The notes under the pieces were generated by a model. The model worked only from the letters and a program-made list of their open reading frames with translations. It did not search any database and had not been told where the DNA came from. The position numbers were made by a program, and so were the translations under genes. From Microbacterium sp. ACRRU (lineage in GTDB: Bacteria > Actinomycetota > Actinomycetes > Actinomycetales > Microbacteriaceae), in NCBI RefSeq assembly GCF_022346945.1, contig NZ_JAKRNI010000002.1, positions 1-64,000 of the forward strand: 64,000 bases of DNA. The letters run 5' to 3'. Each line of letters begins with the position of its first letter. Position 1 is the stretch's first letter. This document shows positions 53,216 to 62,168 of this stretch, one piece after another.

Positions 53216-54871
53216 ATGGACATGCAGCGGGTCGTGCGGATCTTGCGGGCGTACTGGAAGACGATCGTCGTCCTCGCCGTCGTCGGCGGACTCGCTGGCT
53301 TCGGCTGGAGCGCCCTTCAGCCCCGCGTCTACACCGCGGACGCCACCGGGTACGTGGCCAGCACGTCCTCCGACGGTTCGACGGGCGCCTCGCTCGCGGG
53401 AAACAGCCTCGCGTTGTCGAAGGTGAAGTCCTTCATCGACATGGGGTACTGGCGGGCCGTCGCCGAGACGGCGCGCAACGAATTGGGGCTCACGGACAGC
53501 CCCGAGTCCCTCGTTCAGCGCATCCGCGTGTCGAACCCCGTCGATACCGTGAATATCCGCGTGGAAGCTGACGCGCCCACGCCTGAGCAGGCGCGGGATC
53601 TCGCCCAGGCGTGGCTCCTGGGCATGACGGAACAGGTCAAGCAACTCGAATCGGCGGGACAGGCCGAGGGGGCGGTCCGTCTGGTCGCGGGCGACTCCGC
53701 CCGCCTCCCCACGGCGCCCTCGTCGCCGAACGTCCGTCTGAACGTGGCGATCGGACTCATCGCGGGCGGCGTGGTAGGCGTGGTCTTCGCCCTCGTCCGT
53801 CGCGCCTTCGACCGGCGGGTGCGGTCGGCGAATGACATCTCCGACGCCGTCGACTCCTCGGTCGTCGGCGTTCTCCCCGTCGACAAAGAACTCGCCGCCG
53901 GCCGGGCGGTGTTCTCGTTCGACGACATCCGCGACGGCCGCGGGTCGTTCGCGCACAAAGAGGCGATGAGGGAGTTGCGAACAAATCTGCAGTACGTCGA
54001 CGTCGACCATCCCGCGCGTGTCATGGTGATCACCAGTCCACTGCCCGGAGACGGCAAGTCCACGACCGCGGCGAACCTGGCCGTGAGCATCGCCGCCACG
54101 GGTCAATCGGTCATCCTCATCGATGCGGACCTGCGCCGACCGGTGCTGGGGGCGACCTTCGGATTCTCCGATGACGTGGGGCTGTCCGATGTGCTGGCCG
54201 GTCGCGCCCGCATCGATCAGGTCGCGCATCAGGTCGACGAGCACGGTCGTCTGTTCGTTGTCGCCGCGGGACGCACTCCTCCGAACCCGAGCGAGATGGT
54301 GGGCTCTCAGCGGATGCAGCAACTCGCGCGCAGCCTGGCGGACGATCTGGTCGTGATTATCGATTCGCCCCCGACGCTCGCGGTGGCCGACGCCGCGGTC
54401 ATCGCGAGCTGGGCGGATGGGGCGGTGCTGGTGGTCACCGCTGGGCGCACGACCGACGACATGTTGGTGCGCGCGGTGGGAAACATCGCCAAGACCCGGG
54501 GACGGCTGTTGGGCGTCGTCCTCAACCGTGCGCCGTTGCGCGGAGCGGACTCCGGCTACTACGGATCGCGGTACGGCGGATACTACGGGTACGGCGCCCC
54601 GAGCACGAGTGAGGCGTCCGGTCCGTGGTGGCGTCGTCTGAGCCTGGCGAAGCCCGGAGGGCGGGCCCCACGCGGCGAGCCGGCGCCCGGACCGCGTCGG
54701 CGCTCGTCGGACGTGCCGCCCTCGAACGTGAGCGGGCTGCGAACGCTCTCTCAGCGGGGGAAGCCTTCCTCGGTGTCGGGCGACAGCGTTGGTGAACACG
54801 CGTCGTCGGCGAGCGGTGCCCCGGGCGTCGGAGGGGAAGCATCCATCGCTCGCCGTCGTCCGCCTGCCTGA
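53216..54871 (+). CDS. Wzz-domain / BY-type tyrosine autokinase for polysaccharide synthesis
   Basis: The 551-residue protein joins a Wzz domain with membrane helices at ~16-34 and ~174-194 to a cytoplasmic kinase with Walker A SPLPGDGKSTTAANL (~274-288), Walker A' VILIDADLRRP and a DLVVIIDSPP Walker B. A tyrosine cluster (Tyr448-459, SGYYGSRYGGYYGYG) is the probable autophosphorylation site, followed by a ~90-residue Pro/Ser/Arg tail. It should control chain length and export with the sugar transferase at 54929. Confidence 0.92.
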   Translation: MDMQRVVRILRAYWKTIVVLAVVGGLAGFGWSALQPRVYTADATGYVASTSSDGSTGASLAGNSLALSKVKSFIDMGYWRAVAETARNELGLTDSPESLVQRIRVSNPVDTVNIRVEADAPTPEQARDLAQAWLLGMTEQVKQLESAGQAEGAVRLVAGDSARLPTAPSSPNVRLNVAIGLIAGGVVGVVFALVRRAFDRRVRSANDISDAVDSSVVGVLPVDKELAAGRAVFSFDDIRDGRGSFAHKEAMRELRTNLQYVDVDHPARVMVITSPLPGDGKSTTAANLAVSIAATGQSVILIDADLRRPVLGATFGFSDDVGLSDVLAGRARIDQVAHQVDEHGRLFVVAAGRTPPNPSEMVGSQRMQQLARSLADDLVVIIDSPPTLAVADAAVIASWADGAVLVVTAGRTTDDMLVRAVGNIAKTRGRLLGVVLNRAPLRGADSGYYGSRYGGYYGYGAPSTSEASGPWWRRLSLAKPGGRAPRGEPAPGPRRRSSDVPPSNVSGLRTLSQRGKPSSVSGDSVGEHASSASGAPGVGGEASIARRRPPA

Positions 54872-54882
54872 TCCCGCCCGAG

Positions 54883-54924
54883 ACGACGAAGGCGCCGACC
54901 CCGAGGGGCCGGCGCCTTCGTCGT
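54883..54924. terminator. Bidirectional terminator between BY-kinase and sugar transferase
   Basis: ACGACGAAGGCGCCG (54883-54897) and CGGCGCCTTCGTCGT (54910-54924) are perfect 15-base arms between convergent genes. Confidence 0.85.
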
Positions 54925-54928
54925 GCGC

Positions 54929-56401
54929 TCAGTGAGCCGTGGCGCCGGGAGCGACGACCGCTTTGACGGTGCGAAACAGAATGACGATGTCGCCCACCAA
55001 GGACCAGTTCTCGACGTAGAAGAGGTCGAGCCGGATGGCGTCCTCCCACGAAAGGGCGGAGCGACCGCTCACCTGCCACAGACCGCTCATGCCCGGGCGG
55101 ACGATCAGGCGGCGGCGTGCGTCGTCGTCGTAGAAGGCGACTTCGGCTTCTCGTTGGGGCCGTGGGCCGACGAGGCTCATCTGTCCGAGGAGAACGTTGA
55201 ACAACTGCGGCAACTCATCGAGGGAGTAGGTGCGGAGGATCCGGCCGATCGGGGTGATGCGCGGGTCGTCGTCGACCTTGAACAGGGGGCTGCCGTCGCG
55301 TCCCTGTGCCGCCAGCAGCTCGGAGAGGCGCGCGTCCGCTCCGTCGACCATCGACCGGAATTTCAGCATCCCGAAGGACGTGCCGCCCTGCCCGACCCGC
55401 TCTTGTCGATACAGGACTGGCCCCGGGCCGGAGAAGCGCACGAGGACCGCGAGCACCAGCAGCAGCGGGCTGAGGGCGACGAGCAGAAGGAGGGCGACGA
55501 CGGCGTCGAAGGCTCTCTTCAGCACGCGTTGACGGGTCGAGTACTGCGGCGTCTCGACGTGGACGAGGGGGAGACCGGCGACCGGGCGAGTGTGGATGCG
55601 GGGGCCCGCGACGTCTGTCAGATTGACGGCGACGATGAGGTGATGGCGTCCGGGTTCCAGACCCCAGCCGATGCGACGGATATCGTGCGCATCGAGGTGG
55701 CCGCCTCCGGTGACCAGAACGCTGTCGGCGTCGACATCCTCGAGCAGCTGCTGCAACTGCCGCGCGTCCTCGTCGGTCCAGGTGGGGGCGTCGTCGGCTC
55801 CTCGGGGAAGTGCCCCGGCGACGATGAGACCGACACCGGGCTGGCGAGCGATCTCTCCCGATACGCGCGCATTCTCTTCGGGGCTGCCGACGAGGACGAC
55901 GCGCGTCGACATGTCGCCGCGGCGGCGACGGGCGCCGAGCCACGACCGGCAGAGTGTGCGCGCTGCCAGCAAGGTGACGGTGCCCGCCGGGAGGCTCAGC
56001 AGGAAGTAGCCGCGGGAAAGGTCGACTCCCGTCAGGTACGCCGCCATGGCCACGAGCCCGAACAACTGAAGGGAGGCGGCGATCACGAGACGGTGCTCGG
56101 CAACGCCGTGTCCGACGACGCGCGGAGACCGCGTGCCCCACAGTGCCAGCGCGGTCAGCCACGCGATGCACAGCAGAACGGAGACGGTGGTGTAATCGAC
56201 CGGAGCCGCGCTGACCCCGGTGTGGTCTGGTCCGAGCCAGAACAGCTGTGTTCCGAACACCGCGACGAACACGACAGCGGCATCGAACACGGCGAGGCGC
56301 CGGGCGTAGCGCGCTTGCCACGCACGGCGTCGTGGCGGACGGGCAGGGGCGAAGTTCTCCGCGATAGCTGGCGAAGCAGATGATGATGTGGCCAAATCCA
56401 T
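54929..56401 (-). CDS. Polyprenyl-phosphate sugar-1-phosphate transferase (WbaP/EpsE type)
   Basis: The 490-residue protein has four N-terminal membrane segments, a CoA-binding-like central domain (STRVVLVGSPEENARVS), a fifth hydrophobic helix (VVALLLLVALSPLLLVLAVLVRF) and the catalytic domain with LKFRSMVDGADARL, RTYSLDELPQLFNVLLGQMSLVGPRP and RPGMSGLWQVSGRS. It transfers the first sugar phosphate to the lipid carrier. The ATG at 56401 follows GGAGG; upstream is an untranslated leader of about 290 bases. Confidence 0.93.
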   Translation of the reverse strand: MDLATSSSASPAIAENFAPARPPRRRAWQARYARRLAVFDAAVVFVAVFGTQLFWLGPDHTGVSAAPVDYTTVSVLLCIAWLTALALWGTRSPRVVGHGVAEHRLVIAASLQLFGLVAMAAYLTGVDLSRGYFLLSLPAGTVTLLAARTLCRSWLGARRRRGDMSTRVVLVGSPEENARVSGEIARQPGVGLIVAGALPRGADDAPTWTDEDARQLQQLLEDVDADSVLVTGGGHLDAHDIRRIGWGLEPGRHHLIVAVNLTDVAGPRIHTRPVAGLPLVHVETPQYSTRQRVLKRAFDAVVALLLLVALSPLLLVLAVLVRFSGPGPVLYRQERVGQGGTSFGMLKFRSMVDGADARLSELLAAQGRDGSPLFKVDDDPRITPIGRILRTYSLDELPQLFNVLLGQMSLVGPRPQREAEVAFYDDDARRRLIVRPGMSGLWQVSGRSALSWEDAIRLDLFYVENWSLVGDIVILFRTVKAVVAPGATAH

Positions 56402-56741
56402 AGTTCCTCCGCTGATCGGGTTCAGTGGCTGGAGTCGAGACGCCTTCCGGAAGAACGGATCGGCGTGGGGTCCGGGCACTCTGCCACCCGGCGGTCCTGA
56501 CCGACGGTGGATGCCAGGGCTGTGGCGGCGGGGTGAAGGAACGGGGGCATACCGGTCGCCGCGTTCCCGCGCGCGTTCTTTGTCGTGTCTTCGCCGAGAT
56601 CGGGACTGCAGATCGCCTTCGCGATCACCTCGCCCCTGCGACCCATCACCCCCTTCAGGTAGAAGACCTTCGGTGCACTTCGACGCACGACAAAATGTAT
56701 GCATGTTCATGTGGGCGTAGCCGAACGGTCAAGCTGGACGC
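56402..56741. other. 340-base gap with long leader of the sugar transferase gene
   Basis: On the minus strand TACATT (56694-56699) is a plausible -10, giving a leader of about 285 bases before the sugar transferase. On the plus strand CAAGCT at 56730-56735 is followed by six bases and the ATG of the XRE gene. I see no gene in the leader; its open frame is an extension of the transferase frame. Confidence 0.45.
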
Positions 56742-57017
56742 ATGACCGACGTGTCCGATCCCTGGAACGAGTACGCCCGCGACTTCGGTGCCCGGCTTCG
56801 GAATGCTCGAGCGGAGCGCGGTCTCTCCCAGGAGCACGTGGCCCACGCCGCCGGGCTGGCGACCTTCACGTATCGCAAACTCGAGCGCGGCGAATCCAAT
56901 CCCGGCACGCCGGCGAACCCGCGGCTCCACACGATCGTCTGCCTGGCCGAGGTCTTGGACCTCTCGCTGTCGGATCTCCTTCCGCAGCCGCCGGACGGCA
57001 TCGCTCCCGGCCGCTGA
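56742..57017 (+). CDS. XRE-family HTH regulator
   Basis: The 91-residue protein has a single helix-turn-helix domain (FGARLRNARAERGLSQEHVAHAAGLATFTYRKLERGESNPGTPANP) followed by a short helix (IVCLAEVLDLSLSDLLPQ). It is divergent from the sugar transferase gene and may regulate it. The start lacks a Shine-Dalgarno and may be leaderless. Confidence 0.85.
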   Translation: MTDVSDPWNEYARDFGARLRNARAERGLSQEHVAHAAGLATFTYRKLERGESNPGTPANPRLHTIVCLAEVLDLSLSDLLPQPPDGIAPGR

Positions 57018-57108
57018 GGGCGGTGTCGGAGGTTCGTGCTTCACTTCCTCCGTGCCCACCGATGACCGGGGCGTTCTCGTCGACGCCCCGTAGAGAGAGG
57101 TGTCCGGC

Positions 57109-57444
57109 ATGAGTGAGTACGAGATCCGTCCTGAATTCACGCAACGTGCGTGCAATCTCGTGTGGTGTGCGACACCGCACCGAGACACGATGCATCCCGA
57201 CGACGAGGCGCACCGCAGCGTCGGTCGGGGATTCCTCGCGCGCGTGAGGGGTGCCCGTGAGACGGGGCCCGGTGTCTGGCGGGATGTCGAAGTGGGTGTG
57301 CTCCGCCGACCAGACGACGTCGAGAGCTGGCTGATCATCGAAACCGCGGACGGCGCCGGTCTGGCGCTCAGTCTCGACGGCGCACGAGAGCTCCGACGTG
57401 CGCTCGTCGACGATCCCGATGTCCAGCAAGCACTTTCTTCGTGA
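57109..57444 (+). CDS. Hypothetical protein of 111 residues
   Basis: The protein MSEYEIRPEFTQRACNLVWC continues with a mixed alpha/beta region (DVEVGVLRRPDDVESWLIIETADGAGLALSLDGARELRRAL) that looks like a small soluble domain. GAGAGAGG precedes the ATG. It lies 91 bases after the XRE gene. I do not recognise a family. Confidence 0.55.
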   Translation: MSEYEIRPEFTQRACNLVWCATPHRDTMHPDDEAHRSVGRGFLARVRGARETGPGVWRDVEVGVLRRPDDVESWLIIETADGAGLALSLDGARELRRALVDDPDVQQALSS

Positions 57445-57568
57445 GCTGCCGAGAACCATTCACCCCCGCGCGGCGCCGGGTGTCGTCGGCGGCCCGCGAA
57501 CGGGGTCGGCGCGGAAGACGATGGACTAGTGCGCCGAAAGTCATCCCCGCGTCGATCGAAAGGGTCTC

Positions 57569-58201
57569 GTGAGCGAATCGACGGCACCGCGTCTCCTCAT
57601 CGTGTGCACCGCGAACGCAATCCGATCACCGTTCGTCGAGCATCTGCTGCGCGCACGCCTCGTCGAAATGGGCGGCGCCGAGGTCCAAATCCGAAGTGCC
57701 GGTGCCGCAGCTCGACCGGGGATGCCTGCCGAACCGAACGTCGTCGAGGTCGGACGCGCCCATGGCATCCATCTCGACGATCACCGGACGCGCCTGCTCG
57801 ACGAGTCGATGCTGAGCCTCGGCACTACGGTCCTGTGTGCCGAAGCGGCGCACCGGCGCACCGTGCTCGATATGCGCCCCGGATTGCTGGACACCACCTT
57901 TACGGTGCGCGAGTTCGCGCGTCTGCTCGGCGACGAGGGGCCGCCCGCTGGCGCCGGATGGGAATCGCTCATTCGCGCGGCTGCGCAGCTCCGCACGCGC
58001 GTGCGTCGCGGGTCCGCCCGAGAGGACGATCTCGTCGACCCGATCGGACAGCCACCGACCGTGTGGGCGGAGTTCGAACGACAGGCGGTGGGGGCTGTCG
58101 AGACCATCGCGCACGCGGTTGCGGCATCGGTCGTCGACGGTGGGGATGGCCCCGCCATTCCCCTCACTCGCCGGGCGCTCCGGGCACGCCGCACGCCGTA
58201 A
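57569..58201 (+). CDS. Low-molecular-weight protein tyrosine phosphatase
   Basis: The 210-residue protein has the P-loop CTANAIRS (nucleophile Cys13, Arg19) near the N-terminus and LVDPIGQ as the DP general-acid loop. It starts at GTG behind GAAAGGG. Such phosphatases dephosphorylate BY-kinases of polysaccharide systems, and one lies 2.7 kb away at 53216. It is longer than the usual ~160 residues because of an insert around residues 110-150. Confidence 0.85.
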   Translation: MSESTAPRLLIVCTANAIRSPFVEHLLRARLVEMGGAEVQIRSAGAAARPGMPAEPNVVEVGRAHGIHLDDHRTRLLDESMLSLGTTVLCAEAAHRRTVLDMRPGLLDTTFTVREFARLLGDEGPPAGAGWESLIRAAAQLRTRVRRGSAREDDLVDPIGQPPTVWAEFERQAVGAVETIAHAVAASVVDGGDGPAIPLTRRALRARRTP

Positions 58202-58293
58202 CGCTGCTCGGGCGTCCGCCCCGAGCCCGCCCGGGCGCGGTGACGCGTCGGGCCGCAGTATCGGTTCCGTGACCCCTCGCGGGAAAGGCTGCC

Positions 58294-58461
58294 TCAGAGC
58301 GTGATGACCCCGTGCAATGCCGCGTTCGACGGGGCATCCTGCGCCCGCCTTTCCTCGCTGTCTGCGCGAGCGATGATGCGTCCGAGACCGATACCGGCCG
58401 CGAGCGCTGCGACGATCCAGGTGACGATGCCGATGACGACGGCGGCGACGACGAAGACCAT
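58294..58461 (-). CDS. Small membrane protein
   Basis: The 55-residue protein MVFVVAAVVIGIVTWIVAAL has one long hydrophobic segment with small residues (AALAAGIGLGRII) and a short charged tail. AAGGAG precedes the ATG at the right distance. No family recognised. Confidence 0.6.
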   Translation of the reverse strand: MVFVVAAVVIGIVTWIVAALAAGIGLGRIIARADSEERRAQDAPSNAALHGVITL

Positions 58462-58568
58462 GGGACTTCTCCTTTGGAGTCCGGTGGTGCTTAACGGGTA
58501 GTGGACACACTGTAGCGGTCCGGACCCCCCAAAGAGGGGACTGCCGCACCGCGGCGATATGCGGTATG

Positions 58569-60575
58569 TCAGGGCCGGCGGCCGAACGTGCGGCGCACCA
58601 CCCGGAGCAGCCCAAGGAAGCCGAACAGGCCGATGACCGCTCCCAAGATCGAGAACAGCGTCACCGAGCCGCCCAGGACGGGCCCGCCACCGGCGACGAT
58701 GAGGACGACCGCGATGACGACCGCGGCGATCGATACCAGGGTCGTGGCGATCTCCGAGGTGAATCGATTCAGGATGCCGCTGGTGTCGGTGCCGTCGTCC
58801 GATCGCAGTGTGATTCCGATGGACCCGCGCTCGATGCCCGTGAGGAGAGCTTCCAGTCGCTGCGGCATTCTCTGCAGTCGCGCCATCGAGATCACGGCGC
58901 CGGCCTGGAGGTCGGTTGCGGCGCGGCTCAGCGAGAGCGTGCGACGCAGCAGTGTGGGCATGAGCGGGAGGGAGCGGCCGACCATGTCGAAATCCTCGAC
59001 GATGACCCGCAGGCATCCTTCGAGCGTGGCGAAACTGCGCAGCGCCGAGGCCAGCTCGCCCGGGAGTGCGATGCGATGCTGACGGATGACGTCGACGATT
59101 CTCGTGAAGATCGACCCCTGGCCGACGCTGCGGACGTGTTCCGCCGTGAGCACGACGCCCACGTCATGACGGAAGGCGTCGAGGTCGACGTCGTCCGGGG
59201 CGTCGACGATCAACAGCAGGGCGTCGGTCGCGGCGACGTCGTTCTCGCTCAATGCGGCCAAGAGGAACGCCGTCATGTGCTGTCTGCGACTGCGCTCGAT
59301 GATGCCGACGGCGCCGAAGTCGATCAGTCCGAGGGTCCCATCGCGCGTGAGCAGCACGTTGCCGGGGTGGAGGTCGGCATGGAAGACGCCGTACACCAGA
59401 ATCTGTTCGATCACGGTCGACATGAGCACTTCGGCGAGACGGTCTCGTTCCTGCGCGGAGAGCGCACTGAGGTGCTCGGCGGAGTCGCTCAGCGCCTGGC
59501 CGTCCACGAGGCCCATGGTCAGCACTCGCGTGCTGGATGCCTCGGGGTACACCGCCGGGACGGTCACGACGCCCCGCCGGTCGGGCTCGGCGGTGTCGAT
59601 GCGGTCGAGCGTGGCGCGGATCATCTCGGTGTTGCGTGCTTCGACGAGGTAGTCGAGCTCCTCGAGCAGAGTGCTCGTGAACCCCCGGGCGACGGACTCG
59701 ATGCGGAGGTCCCGTCCGACACGTGTGCGGGCTTCGGCTCGGTGGGCGAGACGGCCGATGATGTCGGCATCCGCTTCGACCTGGGCACGGGCGGCGGGGC
59801 GTTGGACCTTGACCACGACGGGAGTGCCGTCGTACAGGACGGCGCGGTGGACTTGCGCCACCGAGGCGGCCGCCAGAGGATGCGGGTCGACCTCGGCGAA
59901 GACCTCGTCGAGCGGGCGTCCCAGATCGGTCTCGACAACGTCGCGCACCGTCTCCCACGGGAGCGTCGTCGCATTCGTCTGCAGGGAGGCGAGGGCGCTC
60001 AGGTACGGCTCGGGGATGAGGTCGCGGCGCGTGGAGAGCACCTGCCCGAGCTTGACGAAGCTCACCCCCGCGTCGTTGATGGTGGCCACGATCGCGCGCG
60101 CCCGCTCTTCCGAGGTGCTGAGCTGCTGCTCGACACGTGCGCGGCCCCCGTGGAACAGCCACCCCACGCCGTGCCGCGACGCGATGGCCAGGATCTCCAA
60201 GTACCGGCGCGTGCGCTTGCGCTGGCGCAGTGCGGCGCGGATCACGTCGATGGGGTTGGGAAGGGGGCGTGTCGGGAAGATCGCCTCGCTGGCGACGAGC
60301 GCCGCGACCCCAAGCGCGAAGACCCAGCTGATCGAGAGCGCGATCAGCCCGACCCACAGCCAGGCTTCCTCTTCGCTGGCGGGTGTCGCTCCTTCGGACA
60401 GCCCGGTCTGGCGCAGCACCCATCCGGCGAAGGGCACGCCGAGGAAGTACACGATCAGGCCGATGACGATGCTTCTCGGCCAGCCCACCGGGGTGCCCAG
60501 GATCTGCCGGGCGACGAAACCCACGAGGACCGCACTGACGATGGCGGCGACGGCGATGAGCAGGGTGACGGCCAC
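58569..60575 (-). CDS. ABC1/UbiB/AarF-family atypical kinase
   Basis: The 668-residue protein has N-terminal membrane segments, then the ABC1 kinase-like domain with KLGQVLSTRRDLIP (KxGQ motif), VVVKVQRP (catalytic Lys), ELDYLVEARN (ExD), HADLHPGN and LIDFGAVG, and two C-terminal membrane helices. Family members support quinone or lipid metabolism through ATPase or kinase activity. It starts at GTG with TACGCT six bases upstream. Confidence 0.92.
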   Translation of the reverse strand: MAVTLLIAVAAIVSAVLVGFVARQILGTPVGWPRSIVIGLIVYFLGVPFAGWVLRQTGLSEGATPASEEEAWLWVGLIALSISWVFALGVAALVASEAIFPTRPLPNPIDVIRAALRQRKRTRRYLEILAIASRHGVGWLFHGGRARVEQQLSTSEERARAIVATINDAGVSFVKLGQVLSTRRDLIPEPYLSALASLQTNATTLPWETVRDVVETDLGRPLDEVFAEVDPHPLAAASVAQVHRAVLYDGTPVVVKVQRPAARAQVEADADIIGRLAHRAEARTRVGRDLRIESVARGFTSTLLEELDYLVEARNTEMIRATLDRIDTAEPDRRGVVTVPAVYPEASSTRVLTMGLVDGQALSDSAEHLSALSAQERDRLAEVLMSTVIEQILVYGVFHADLHPGNVLLTRDGTLGLIDFGAVGIIERSRRQHMTAFLLAALSENDVAATDALLLIVDAPDDVDLDAFRHDVGVVLTAEHVRSVGQGSIFTRIVDVIRQHRIALPGELASALRSFATLEGCLRVIVEDFDMVGRSLPLMPTLLRRTLSLSRAATDLQAGAVISMARLQRMPQRLEALLTGIERGSIGITLRSDDGTDTSGILNRFTSEIATTLVSIAAVVIAVVLIVAGGGPVLGGSVTLFSILGAVIGLFGFLGLLRVVRRTFGRRP

Positions 60576-60581
60576 GGGGTC

Positions 60582-60587
60582 AGCGTA
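60582..60587 (-). promoter_or_regulatory. -10 box of a leaderless promoter for the ABC1 kinase
   Basis: On the minus strand TACGCT is followed by six bases and the GTG at 60575. It overlaps the last codons region of the preceding small gene's downstream sequence. Confidence 0.6.
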
Positions 60588-60596
60588 GCTGTCGCT

Positions 60597-60773
60597 TCAG
60601 CAGATCCGAACGAGACCGCACTCGCGGCATCCCCATGTCGGCTCGGTGTGTCGCCGCGGTTCGAGAGGGATCAGGCATCGCGGGCACCGAGGGGAGAATC
60701 CGCGGTCGGTGTCGTGGTCGACCGGGAGAGCGGAGAGGGAGGCGGGACCGGAGGCATCGGGGAGGGGGAACAT
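60597..60773 (-). CDS. Small zinc-ribbon protein
   Basis: The 58-residue protein MFPLPDASGPASLSALPVDH ends in a probable zinc ribbon, CPRCLIPLEPRRHTEPTWGCREC, with two CxxC pairs. AAGGG precedes the ATG. An inverted repeat (CTGTAC 60784-60789, GTACAG 60812-60817) lies just upstream and may be an operator. Role unknown; zinc-ribbon peptides often bind nucleic acid or proteins. Confidence 0.65.
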   Translation of the reverse strand: MFPLPDASGPASLSALPVDHDTDRGFSPRCPRCLIPLEPRRHTEPTWGCRECGLVRIC

Positions 60774-60899
60774 GACAGCCCTTCTGTACGACGGCATTTT
60801 TGCATGGGCATGTACAGTGGCGGCCTCCCATCCACAGCCTGCCGTTCGGGCCGCGGTCTGTGCGGGACGGGCGGACGGTGTGCTCGCGTCCGTGCGAAC

Positions 60900-60936
60900 G
60901 CCAGCGGGGACGGCGTTCGGCACCGTCCCCGCTGGC
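60900..60936 (-). terminator. Terminator of the Asp23/Gls24 cluster
   Basis: GCCAGCGGGGACGG (60900-60913) and CCGTCCCCGCTGGC (60923-60936) are perfect 14-base arms, 57 bases beyond the last gene of the cluster. Confidence 0.75.
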
Positions 60937-60993
60937 ATCCGTGACCTCGCTGAGCCCACCCATCAGAGCCCCGCCCGGCGGGCGGCATCCGCT

Positions 60994-61581
60994 CTAGTTC
61001 AGGCGCCTCTTATCGTGCGCGAGCTTTGCGCGCAGACCCGAGTGCACCGAGATGTACGTCCGGACCTGCTGACCCGTGAGCGTGGCCAGGTTCGTGACGA
61101 GGGTGTCGATGTCCTCGGCGACCCGGCGGGGGGAGGTGTTCTGGCGCGGGGTGACGCTCACGTGCAGCACCGTCTCTTTCCGCACTTCGCCGGAGGCGAT
61201 GCGGGAGGAGAGGATCTCGTCCCGCTCGTCCAGGGTGTTCTTCAGCGCCTCGGAGGCGAAGCCGTCGGTGACGGTGATCCGCCCGGCGGTGCTCTCTTCG
61301 CCGCTGGACTGCAGGGGGACGCGGTGGCGTCCTCGGACGGCACCCACCGCGACGAGCACGAGCACGATCGCGACCACCGCCAGAGCGGCGAGAGCGCCGA
61401 TACCCAGCGAGGGCTGACCGATTCCGTCGGCCCACTCCCGAACGCCGTCGGCTGTCCGGGTCCACGTGTCGGCGACGCCGGGGACGACGGCGACGGAGAT
61501 CGCCAGGGAGCCCAGTCCGAGCAGGACGATCGCCACGACGAAGAGGAGGACGCGGTTCAACGCCCGGTTGGTGTTCCTCAT
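60994..61581 (-). CDS. AmaP-like membrane protein of the Asp23/Gls24 cluster
   Basis: The 195-residue protein has two N-terminal membrane helices (~10-33, ~58-80) and a cytoplasmic domain of ~95 residues (ITVTDGFASEALKNTLDERDEIL, VLHVSVTPRQNTSPRRVAEDIDTLVTNLATLTG). The layout resembles AmaP, the membrane anchor of Asp23 in firmicutes. Its start overlaps the stop of the gene at 61578. Confidence 0.65.
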   Translation of the reverse strand: MRNTNRALNRVLLFVVAIVLLGLGSLAISVAVVPGVADTWTRTADGVREWADGIGQPSLGIGALAALAVVAIVLVLVAVGAVRGRHRVPLQSSGEESTAGRITVTDGFASEALKNTLDERDEILSSRIASGEVRKETVLHVSVTPRQNTSPRRVAEDIDTLVTNLATLTGQQVRTYISVHSGLRAKLAHDKRRLN

Positions 61582-62168
61582 CGGTTCTCCTCCTTCGCGG
61601 TGTCGAGCGCGCGCTCGATGCGGACGCGGGTGCGAACGGAGGGGGCAAGACGGTACGAAGCCACCTCATCGTCCACGATCTGCTGCAGGCGGTCCTTGTC
61701 GACGGGGATGCCGAGCGGCGGCCGAACGGTCACGTCGACCCAGCGGTGTGCCACGCCCACGACGACGTTCTCGCGGGCGATACCCGACTCGACGCTCAGG
61801 TGCTGCGCCAGCGCCGATGCCACCACGCCGTTGTCGACGACGACGGCGCGATCGCCCCACGTCATCTCGTGCTTGGACAGACGGCCCGGTGCGACGGCCA
61901 GGATGAGCACGATGAGACCGAGCACGGCCAGCGCCACCCCCGCCGCGATCAGCGCGGCCGGGGCTACTGCCGTGGGAAGCGAAGCGACAGCGTCGGCCGA
62001 CGGACCGGGCGCGACCAGCAGCGGTGGCCGACCGAGCAGCGACAACACGATCTCGACGGCGGCGTACACCACGGCGAGAACGAGCAGCACCACGACGATG
62101 AGCATCGCGCCCGTGCGCGGTGAATGCGTCTCCCGACGGACCACGGTTCGCAGGACGGAGTCGGTCAT
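61578..62168 (-). CDS. DUF6286-like membrane protein of the Asp23/Gls24 cluster
   Basis: The 196-residue protein has two membrane helices (~22-45, ~70-93) and a C-terminal domain (GDRAVVVDNGVVASALAQHLSVESGIARENVVVGVAHRWVDVTVRPP) similar in outline to the neighbouring Asp23-like folds. I recall the family as DUF6286 but am not certain. It overlaps both neighbours by four bases, so it is part of one operon. Confidence 0.6.
   Translation of the reverse strand: MTDSVLRTVVRRETHSPRTGAMLIVVVLLVLAVVYAAVEIVLSLLGRPPLLVAPGPSADAVASLPTAVAPAALIAAGVALAVLGLIVLILAVAPGRLSKHEMTWGDRAVVVDNGVVASALAQHLSVESGIARENVVVGVAHRWVDVTVRPPLGIPVDKDRLQQIVDDEVASYRLAPSVRTRVRIERALDTAKEENR

Noticed and set aside
58566..60944. A 792-codon plus-strand open frame opposite the ABC1 kinase
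   Set aside because: It is the complement of a gene with clear kinase motifs and has low-complexity Gly/Asp/Val-rich composition.
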